Of a stretch of 64,000 nt of DNA, positions 54,999 through 64,000 are shown piece after piece. The translations under genes were made by a program, and so were the position numbers. Source of the stretch: Dimorphilus gyrociliatus (lineage: Eukaryota; Annelida; Polychaeta; Dinophilidae); assembly GCA_904063045.1 (NCBI GenBank), contig CAJFCJ010000002.1:930001-994000 (forward strand), in the 5' to 3' direction. Position 1 is the stretch's first letter. Each line of letters opens with the position of its first letter. Below the pieces are notes generated by a model. That model was not told the DNA's origin and made no database searches. It was given only the letters and a program-made list of their open reading frames with translations.

Positions 54999-56916
54999 TT
55001 AATATTCCAGTTGGCATTTGTGGCATAATGACTTTATCTTCTCAGTTAATGTAGCTATATTTTGACGGAAAAGGGTCTGATTACTCATATCTATTGGTTC
55101 GTATCGTGACAGTAATTTTTTTATTTGAGTTGTTATGCCCTCGGGGGGCCATGGACAGTATCTAAAAATTATTGGTAAAATAGGTTTACTGAGATTTTCT
55201 GCAAGAAAGATATCTTTGGTACAGCTCTCTGTCTGTAGATATTTTGGGGTTACGCAGCATATCACTACCAAGCAGGATTTCATATGCCTTTGTAGGGCAG
55301 CCTGAGAATTTTCAGATGAGTTGTCTTGACTCTTGTTTATTCGTGAGCTAGAACGTTGTAGTGTCATTGTTGGTTTAATATCACTACTACAAATTATGTT
55401 ATGCTCTTGTAATATTTTTTGTAATTCTTCAACGTTTGATTGAATGTCCCACTGATAGCTCAAAAATACTTTATATTCTTCCTCAGCGTCTATTTTTCTT
55501 GATTGTAAGGCACTCTGATACTCTTCCAGCTTATTTAATGGCTTTATCCCATCAGATATTTTATTTAAAAAGGCTTGCTCGAGAACGATACCCGAGACGA
55601 ATCTAGTCGGCTTAACAAAGTGCTCAAGAACATCCATGCTCTCGACATATGGCTTGCTTCGAAAATCTATTGCTGAATAATCACCTGTCGTAACATCAGA
55701 GAAGAAAATAATAAAATATTTCCATCCAATGAAAAAATAACAAACCTAATACGGCTTTTAGACAAGGTCTAAGATTTTGCCATGTTTTGGCAAACAGACC
55801 TGAAACAATTTTCTTCCCAAACCATTCAGCCAGAAGCAGTTCATTGAAAACAAAAGGAGAAGTAATTGCTTCCTCCGTCAGAAGGACGAAAACGAAACTA
55901 GCGTATGCCATAGTTGGCCCATTGAGATAGAGAAATTCATCTTTTGAAACTCCCAGCTTAGCATGATGAAATACCTGTATTCCTTTCTTCATCAAATCTT
56001 GCTTGACACAATGAGCCAATCTAATATCGGAAGGATCGTATATGATATAGATAGTATTTTGCTTGGCCCTCTGCATTCTAGCTCGTAAATGCCAATTATT
56101 GGGCATCTTATGTTCCTTATCTAGAGTTTGTAAAATATGCTGCATTATTTTTTTTCTTACAGGTCGTGAATCAATTCCTAAATGATAGATCATATCATAA
56201 TCCGTTAAAGACATAAGAAGAAAACCGTCGATCATAGCTTCAGCTAAAGCCTGACGATAGAATTCTTTAATTCCAGCATTATATAACCACTCTTGAAGAT
56301 CATCAATGGTCCACTCATTAATTTTTTTTGTGAGGTATACACCTGTCCATTCTGTATTTGAAGTAAGCGGTGAAGGAGAAATTCTAATACTGGCAAATCT
56401 TTCTAAATTCTCCATTAATTTTCCAACAACTGCCGACACTTTTTCTGCAAATGATTTGTTTACTTGATCCTTACCGGTTAAATCAACGCCAACAACATTT
56501 TCAAGTAAAATGGATAATTCCTTTAGTTTCTCTAAACTTATGTCGCTCTCAATACTGGATAACAATATTGGAAAAACATGAACTGAATCTTTATTGTGTC
56601 TTTTTCGCTCAAGGATTGTTTTAGCTTCAAATAAAGAAACTGGACAGGTTAAATATGACTCCGATAAAATCACTAGGCAAGCTTTACATCGTTCAACAGC
56701 TTCTAATCGTTGAGATAACCAACTAGGAGAGCCGGTAACCCGTTCATCTTTATCCAACCAAAGGTCCTCAGCTAAACTATTATCTTTCAATTGTCTAACA
56801 AGTTCAACGATAAACTTTTTTTCTGGATAACCAGCATCAGGTGAATATGAAACAAAAATGGCTTTCTTTTGTCGTTTTTTCGATTTCTTCTCATGAACTT
56901 CGTCCATTCTTGGCAT
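54999..56916 (-). CDS. Multi-TIR protein, TIR-SAM-TIR-TIR
   Basis: Two exons (start to about 55747, then about 55685-54999) give about 619 residues; no signal peptide or membrane helix is seen, so it is probably cytosolic. Order: basic N-terminus; TIR/SEFIR-like domain 1 (AIFVSYSPDAGYPEKKFIVE, CKACLVILSESYLTCPVSLF); SAM domain (about 56105-56310; WTIDDLQEWLYNAGIKEFYR); TIR-like domain 2 (NTIYIIYDPSDIRLAHCVKQ, ASFVFVLLTEEAITSPFVFN, ELLLAEWFGKK); a linker (DFRSKPYVESMDVLEHFVKP); TIR-like domain 3 (YKVFLSYQWDIQSNVEELQK, SCLVVICCVTPKYLQTESC). I do not know a family with exactly this order; SARM1 has ARM-SAM-SAM-TIR. Domains 1 and 2 keep a Glu where TIR NADases have the catalytic Glu; domain 3 has Asp. 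Innate-immune or cell-death signalling is inference. ATG 56916 is the first in frame, but an upstream exon is possible. Confidence 0.82.
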
Positions 56917-57564
56917 TGTCAGTAACCCTGACAACGCCTGCTTAATATGTATATAGGTCGTGAACGGGGGTTAGGAGTGTATTTTACTCCCTAAAATTGA
57001 TCAAAAAGCACTGGGGCCTAAGCAAACCACCATAGATAGTAATATTATCATTTTCAATTAGCTTGCATCAAAAGAAGCATTTGTTGTCACCGGAGAAAAA
57101 GGAAATTTGGCCATTCTATCTACCTCCCTTCGTCATAACTAAAAATCTATAAACGTCGGCGGCGCTCAGCACCCCCTCGCTGCATCACTAACGCGTACAG
57201 TAACGATTATTTAGTAAAAATTGCCGAAATTGCCTAAATCGACTAAATTTAGGTAGCGGCGCTTCATCTTTACTGAATATTACAGGTATCCACATTTTGT
57301 TTTTCATACAAGGCACGTGTTTCCCGCGTTTGGCGCCTATCTGGAGCAAGTTTAAAAATATTGTAAAATTAACAAATTCAGCAAATATGGCGTCGCTTTT
57401 AGTCACTCAATCGATGCGTTCTGCCGTCGACGCGCGCTCGCGCGTTTTGCTAGCTGAGACAAAGAAACGCTCAACGCGTCCTTTCTTCAGCTCGCTGTAG
57501 GCCTAATTCCCTTAATCCTATCATATTTTACAGCTCTTCTTTCCAACGTTCTTTTTCTATCTGT
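56917..57564. promoter_or_regulatory. Divergent promoter region TIR protein / HMBOX1
   Basis: 648 bases between opposing starts, with a GC-rich patch at about 57150-57180 and CpG-rich DNA at about 57420-57480, unlike the flanks. A short ORF at about 57387-57500 (ATGGCGTCGC...) is more likely a 5' UTR ORF than a gene. Confidence 0.5.
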
Positions 57565-59241
57565 ATGGCTAGTGCTACCGGGATGCCTGCTCCTACTTCG
57601 TCACAACAAACTTCCTCATCTGCCTCTTCCACAAATGGTCATGAACAAATGTTCACAGTTGAACAGATCGAACTTATCCGTCGTCTACGAAATTCTGGTA
57701 TGACCAAGGACCAAATACTCAGCGCTTGGGATATTTTGGATCGCGTCGATTCTCAACTCGGACAGGTTTACAATATTCCAGTTTCTTATGCTAATCAATT
57801 ACAAGCCGCCGTAACCTTGATGGGAGTTCAAAACGCTATACACAGTACTTTACAACAGCAGCAAGCTCAGCAACTACAACAACAGCATATACTAGACGCT
57901 TCGAATGCTCGACAAGTTCGTAAGCGTTCGGCAGAAAATGCAAATTTAACTCCAACAGATAACTTGGTCACAAGCGCAATGTCTCAAACAGCCAACGAAC
58001 AACCTATAGCATTTTCAAGAGGTGCTAATTCTGAATCTCAACCTGAAGTCAATATCTCAAACTCAAACGGAGCATCTTCCGAAACTCCACAGTCAAATCA
58101 AACAGAAATATCTAATCTCCTACAACCACAAGCTATGACCGCCCAACAACAGATGCAGCAAATGCTGCAATTACAACAAATGGCTCAAATATCCAACGAA
58201 GAATTTGAAAATAGTCAAGAATTGAAAGAGTTTTTAGCGTCAGTTTCTAAAATATCATTAAAATATGAATATTAAAAATAAGTATACTTTCAGTCAGGGG
58301 GAAATTAAGTGTTGCGAAGAGATTAAAAACTTTGTTGTTAAGCACAACATTAAACAACATCAAATTGCTTCTCTCGCTGGTAAATTATTCTTATTTCAAT
58401 AGTAAATCAATTTCAAAAATATTAATTTTCAGGACTAAGTCAAAGTTATATCAGCCGATATTTTAGAGGTGATCCAGTTGAAATGTCCTTACGAAGTCGT
58501 CGAGCCATTTATAAATGGTACTTAACGTTTAAAGACTTTCCCGAAGCAATTGGACCAGCCGTAAGCATGACACTTCTCACAGGAACTCCCCCTACCAAAA
58601 ATATGTTGGGACCATTAGAAGCACAGGCAAGTCAACAGCAAAGTCCAAGTGAATTTACATATCCGAAACGTGAACGCTTTGTGTTCAGACCATGTCACAT
58701 TGAAGTATTAGAAAGATCTTATGAAGCTGATAATTATCCATCAATAGAGAAAAGAGAAGAAATCGCTCGAACTTGTAATGCTACCTTAGAAAGCATGGCA
58801 GGTCGAGCAGTTACAGACAGAGAAAAAGTCACAACGCAAACAGTCACAAATTGGTTCGCTAATCGAAGGAAAGAGATGAAAAAAATTGCTCGAGAAGATA
58901 CTGATTCTTTAGTCAAGCAGCGTGTTCGAAACAAACTTCCATCCTTTTCAGGCAATGGGTCTGACAGCGTAACCAATTCCCCTCAGCAGGTTACAAATTA
59001 TTCATCTGAAGAAGTATCTACTGAGAAACCTTCATCAGGGAAAAGTCAAGAATTAACTAAAGAACAAGAAGAAGAGATGCAACAACGAGTCGAGTTCGCA
59101 GCAGTGAATCAAGCAATACTCGCCTTATCGGGAACAGCTCCTATTATTTTGAAATCGGAAAGCAACGATGAAGCTGAGATGGAATTATCAGAAAATTTAA
59201 AGAATTTCGTTGAAAACGATTCCGAAAACAGGGAAATATAG
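57565..59241 (+). CDS. HMBOX1: HMBOX1/HOT1-type homeobox protein
   Basis: Three exons (57565-58238, 58294-58379, 58433-59241) give 522 residues. The N-terminal motif FTVEQIELIRRLRNSGMTKD followed by QILSAWDILDRVD matches HMBOX1 FTIEQIDLLQRLRRTGMTK. A Gln-rich spacer follows. The POU-like domain is EEIKNFVVKHNIKQHQIASL, then LSQSYISRYF. The atypical HNF1-class homeodomain RERFVFRPCHIEVLERSYEA, with an enlarged loop before VTNWFANRRKEMKK, is followed by the C-terminal block VEFAAVNQAILALSG, almost the HMBOX1 VEMAAVNHTILALA motif that HNF1 lacks. Human HMBOX1/HOT1 binds double-stranded telomeric repeats and promotes telomerase recruitment. Whether that holds here is inference. Confidence 0.92.
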
Positions 59242-59300
59242 ATTAACTATTATAGTTACATACTATAACTTTAGTATGTTGTTTAGCATTCTATTTAAGC

Positions 59301-59303
<3 letters not shown>

Positions 59304-59349
<46 letters not shown>
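59304..59349. repeat. TA microsatellite
   Basis: Long TA tract with one TTT interruption in the HMBOX1 3' region. Confidence 0.9.
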
Positions 59350-59669
59350 TTGATATTATATTTACATATATATTGATATATTATGTGTTAGTCGTTGAAA
59401 TATACCAAGTAAAAAACGTTAGTTTAGTATCACCAGCGTTTCTTTGAATTATTTAAAACTCTGTACTATATATATATCATTATTTTTGTATGTATCATAC
59501 ATAACAAATATATATAGTATGATTTTTATACTGTATATATAATTTTATGTAATAATTTTTATATTTTTATATAGCGTAGTGTATATATTATATAAACGAG
59601 CATACTTCCATTCATTCGAATGAGATCCGTTTAACACTCTTATTGACAACATTTAACAATGGGCATTAG

Positions 59670-59770
59670 AATAATAATACTAATAATAATTTTAATGGTA
59701 AAAATAATAATGATAAAATAAGATTATCAATAAATAATAATAATAATAATAATAATATAAATAATAATAA
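59670..59770. repeat. AAT trinucleotide repeat
   Basis: Imperfect AAT/ATA/TAA repeats including eight or so uninterrupted units near 59735-59755. Confidence 0.85.
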
Positions 59771-60044
59771 TGAAATTAGTAAATGATAACAGCAATAATA
59801 ATGTAGAATGAAATGTAGATATGATTATGAAAAAAGTGAATATGAGTATGAATAGAAAATAAAAACTACTTTATTTTGGTCTAAGGAGACAGTCTTGGAA
59901 CAAAAATGAGGCAGCAGCTGGCGCTTTTGAGTATTCGCAGTGCAGAAAATACATTTTATAAGCGTCTGCTGAGTTTGTCTTAAGCTGCTAAACTCAACAT
60001 TTTTTGTAAATAGAATAAGTATTCATTGTCTTGATTCTGCATTT

Positions 60045-61705
60045 TTAATCGTTTGGGCTCGTACGTCGCTCTTCTCTCATCTTTTTATACATAGTAGAAT
60101 TGAGAAATCGGGGATACGAGTCTCTATGCATCAGAGTATAAATTTGTAATTGAGCCTCGTCGAACGTGTTTGGAGAAGGATCAACCATATTTCTGTTAAT
60201 AACTTCTCGCACTCTGGAATCTAGGCTAACCTCTTTCGGCGATAATATCGAAATATAATCTTCGTATATTAGTCTCGCCTTCTCCTCTACCACCTCTGGA
60301 CTATTTTCTCGCTTTAATTCTTCACATGCGAGCCAGAAAAGCATATTTTCTTCGCTGTATTCTGACCGTAAAAAGTCTCGGAACACCCTTCGACCCGCTA
60401 AGAAGGAGTTACCACACATTTATATATATATATATTTATATATTTATGTATAGATATATGAAATTTAAAAACTTATTGTTTTCTAAAACTTACAAGTACT
60501 TGACATTAATGAATCGAAAGATTCTGACCAATTTCGAATTTCATCAACTGACGGGCTGTGACATTTATTATGTATTATGTACATATTATGCATAACCGTA
60601 TAAAATTTTATACTTACGGATAATCGTTCTCTGCGAGATTGTCCATTTGAGTTTTATTGGCAGTTGTTTTTGCATCGTCACCGTTTTTTACTGTCAAGCT
60701 TCAAGTAAAAAAATGCGTTATAACGTCCGCATGCAAAAGCTACCGACGCCTATCGGTGACGCAGACAAACTATATCCTATTGATTTAATTACTATAGCAA
60801 CTGGGCTGCATTCGCACACGTTCAACCTCATCGATATTTACGTCTTTTGAGTGTAACAGAAGCTATATAGACGACAACGGTCCTTAAATTTTTTAAATTC
60901 TTTACGATATCTTCCACACATATGTACGCGCGTACCACAACCTTGTCAATGTAATAAGTACCTGTATGTACTTAGTATATAATCCAAAAACAAGCCAAAG
61001 TGAACAAATTAAAATTTATACTAGTACATGAAGATGTATATACTTTTATTGAGGAAGAAAGGGAGAGGAATAATGATATATCTTCCTTCGCCTTAGTATG
61101 TTTCTCTATGTACAATACATGCTTATATATAATATATAGATATGTACAGAAATATTTATTTAATTTATATACATATATGTGTATATATAGTTTTTCCTTT
61201 ACCTCTTTCAAATCGAACCTGTTTTTGTCGATGTAAAAATGGCTTTCCTATATTAAACTATCCTATAAAATGTATATCCTGGTGGCCTATTAATTGCCAA
61301 CTGAGGATGTATCTATAAATGTCCTCGTACGAGATTCTACATATGTAGACTGCACGTAAGCACCTATACATGGAATATATCATAAATACTGCATTTTGGC
61401 AAATATATTTACGTGCCCATGCCAAAACTGTAATAAATATTAAAATACACACACATATACACATATATATATATATACTGTAAATGTTGTATATACATCC
61501 ATTTACGCTACAACCTGTATATATGTAAAAATTTTATAGTTTTTTAAATACATTTGTTCTATATACACAATATATCTACATTTATACGTACACTTACCCA
61601 CACTATACACACATATATATTTATCTTTTCGTCGTACGTAGAATCTCTAGTTCTGCTTATTATACAGTACATATACTATATACTATATATATATATATAT
61701 TTATA

Positions 61706-61758
<53 letters not shown>

Positions 61759-62520
61759 AGCTACGAAGATAAATACATACGAAAGCGTTTGTTTCATACG
61801 CATGTTAAGATCCCTACATGATTAATCAATTAATCATAAAATAAACTACGACTATATACAAGCGAAATACAGACTCGTATTCATATTCTTACAAATATAT
61901 AGCAGTTGATATACGTCTATGTCTATGTCTATGTCTATGTCTGTGGCTATATATGCATAAGTATATATATATGCGGACATATATATCTATATATTTTGAT
62001 ATTAAGATTTATCAGCCTAATATATTTATTACTTACTCGCCGTCATGAACACGTTTATCATTCGATGACACCATGCAAGAGAACATGGCCCGCCACTTTC
62101 TCATTAAGTCCCTATTTTACACACTGCGCATCCTTCTGGACACTTTTCACTCTCTGACTACAGGGCGACGCTGGCATAACATTAATATGCCATAGTGCCA
62201 TCTATCGACTTTTCTGTTACTAAATTCAAATAGACTTACCAAGAACAGCTGCAACAGCAACACCAACAAAAACAGCAGGTTTTAGAGCCTCGTTCGGAAG
62301 AGGGCGAGGGAGGAGGAGAGTCGGTTGTGCCGCATTGTTTAGCGCTATTTCGTAGAGCACAATTTTCACTGTCTTGAAAAGTTCCGACACCTGAATTGCT
62401 ATTGCTGCTGCCGCTCACTCGGGCTACACTCATCTGAACGATAGTGACGGAAGGAATGACAGAACGAAGTAGGCGATTGAAAGATGTAGTAAGAATTTCA
62501 TGCGTCATATGACGAGCCAT
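60045..62520 (-). CDS. RGS17: RGS protein of the RZ subfamily (RGS17/19/20)
   Basis: Four exons in exact phase (62240-62520, 60618-60698, 60494-60555, 60045-60397) give 258 residues. The N-terminal exon ends in the cysteine string CCFCWCCCCSCS, completed by C/LTVKNGDD in the next exon, as in RGS17 CCFCWCCCCSCSCLTV. The string is multiply palmitoylated and targets the protein to membranes. The RGS box starts PSVDEIRNWSESFDSLM and continues GRRVFRDFLRSEYSEENMLF, YISILSPKEVSLDSRVREVI, LQIYTLMHRDSYPRFLNS. Asn of SEEN and Ser-Pro contact residues are intact. RZ proteins accelerate GTP hydrolysis by G alpha z/i/o. The two tiny middle exons are easy to miss. The N-terminus (about 80 residues, Ser-rich) is longer than in RGS17. 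Intron 1 (1.5 kb) is filled with TA repeats. Confidence 0.96.
61684..61754. repeat. TA microsatellite
   Basis: The longest TA tract in the window, interrupted twice by TTT. Confidence 0.92.
61915..61938. repeat. (GTCTAT)4 hexanucleotide repeat
   Basis: Four perfect hexamer copies followed by a degenerate fifth (GTCTGT). Confidence 0.9.
62194..62208 (-). promoter_or_regulatory. CTCF-like motif
   Basis: The minus strand reads TCGATAGATGGCACT, identical to the site at 34370-34384. It lies in the RGS intron beside exon 1. Confidence 0.35.
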
Positions 62521-63200
62521 AGTTTACTACCCAAGGCCCGACCATGTCGTATATACAGTATTAATGAGAAAATAATTTTAGTTCAACCACATCCTTCATA
62601 AAATCAACGTCTGCAATTATATTCCGTTGCTTAGATTTTCTTTTTTCACGAGGAGGGGAAACTATAACATTTATGTTTCTAACCAATTATACAAACTATT
62701 GATACTACCGACCTCTCAGAAACAACAAAAATCATTGTCAAATTACGTAAACCTATAAAGAGAGCCAACGTTTCCGTTGCGGTTCAATGCAGTTGGTTAT
62801 GCAGACTCCACGCCATATTGAATTTGTAAAGCAAGGGCGCAGCACTGTAAACGCGCCAGGTGCTTTGCAGTAACCGACAGATGGCGGTCTCTATACTTCA
62901 AATTAGTAACTTTACAAATGTATTCTGAAAAACGACTTTCGACTCTAACAATTTTATAAAAATCTTAATTTTTATCTCCTACACAGAATAAAACAAAAAT
63001 TCTCAAGCAATCATCCAAACATTGGATCTACCCTCATCAAAGTTATCAAACCAAAACAAATACTAAAAATATACATGTTCAGAACTTGTCTTAAACTGCC
63101 AGAAAATGAAAAAGTATAATTAAGGATGCCAGTACAACAAAATATGTTGATCCCTTACAACACATTTACGCGGCTAAAAGTTTAATAAAAAAGAACACAA
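62521..63200. promoter_or_regulatory. RGS upstream region / ANP32 3' region
   Basis: 680-base spacer between two minus-strand genes. It is moderately GC-rich at 62800-62890, with a CTCF-like site at 62874-62888. No coding potential. Confidence 0.45.
62874..62888 (+). promoter_or_regulatory. CTCF-like motif
   Basis: CCGACAGATGGCGGT matches most positions of the CTCF consensus, with core AGATGGCGG. Confidence 0.4.
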
Positions 63201-63982
<782 letters not shown>

Positions 63983-64000
63983 TTAGTAAATTAAAAATTT

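Larger units (their letters stand above)
59242..60044. other. Convergent spacer HMBOX1 / RGS with microsatellites
   Basis: 800 bases of low-complexity 3' DNA: TA microsatellite at about 59304-59349 and imperfect AAT trinucleotide repeats at about 59670-59770. A minus-strand poly(A) hexamer for RGS is at about 59870-59875. Confidence 0.65.
60699..62239 (-). other. Large repeat-rich intron of the RGS gene
   Basis: 1.5-kb intron, unusually long for this window. It is dominated by TATA-type repeats, with a (GTCTAT)4 hexamer run at 61915-61938 and a CTCF-like site at 62194-62208. Small ORFs inside it (for example at 61554-61772 and 61906-62157) are low-complexity artefacts. Confidence 0.75.

Noticed and set aside
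57297..57500. Short ORF with MASLLVTQSM upstream of HMBOX1
   Set aside because: It ends in a stop before the HMBOX1 start and no donor gives a sensible fusion; at best an upstream ORF in the 5' UTR.
61554..62157. Plus-strand ORFs rich in Tyr and Ile in the RGS intron
   Set aside because: They are translations of TA and GTCTAT repeats.

Overview
This is animal nuclear DNA: AT-rich, gene-dense, with GT-AG introns mostly of about 45-100 nt. All 23 main genes were pieced together by matching exons in phase to families I recognise. The mix (innexin, ROR/HR3 nuclear receptor, EMX homeobox, HMBOX1, ApeC membrane protein, SECIS-binding protein, PKA catalytic subunit with Aplysia-like paired exons) suggests a protostome, most likely a lophotrochozoan. 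The tiny introns and short spacers would suit a compact annelid genome such as Dimorphilus, but that is inference; the sequence does not prove a species.

Layout, left to right: polo-like kinase C-terminal part (+); CFAP95 (-); phospholipid phosphatase (+); ApeC membrane protein (-); C1orf87-like EF-hand protein (+); BBIP1 (-); RGS12/14-Loco (+); ANKRD13C (+); SECISBP2/2L (-); innexin (-); claudin-like four-helix protein (-); inositol-3-phosphate synthase (+); EMX homeobox (-); neurocalcin/hippocalcin (-); G alpha q (+); CDC42 small effector (-); ROR/HR3 (+); PKA catalytic subunit (+); TIR-SAM-TIR-TIR protein (-); HMBOX1 (+); RGS of the RZ type (-); ANP32 (-, 5' end outside the window). Most neighbours are head-to-head pairs separated by about 0.35-1.8 kb or tail-to-tail pairs. 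There is no sign of bacterial operons.

Themes: three ciliary or cilia-linked genes (CFAP95, C1orf87-like, BBIP1) lie within the first 12 kb. Several G-protein, cAMP and calcium signalling genes (RGS12/14, neurocalcin, G alpha q, PKA-C, RGS-RZ) are spread over the rest; their proximity need not be functional.

Most notable: (1) the PKA catalytic gene has two same-length (127 nt) catalytic-loop exons, two same-length (414 nt) terminal exons and up to three alternative N-termini, so it could encode up to 12 isoforms of a kinase whose canonical path gives exactly 350 residues after the stop codon is removed; (2) an unfamiliar intracellular protein with three TIR-like domains and one SAM domain; (3) an ApeC-domain membrane receptor-like protein with a PPxY tail; (4) scattered CTCF-like motifs in intergenic DNA. 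Splice sites were assigned by eye from phase and homology, so exon edges may be off by a base or two and untranslated regions are not defined.
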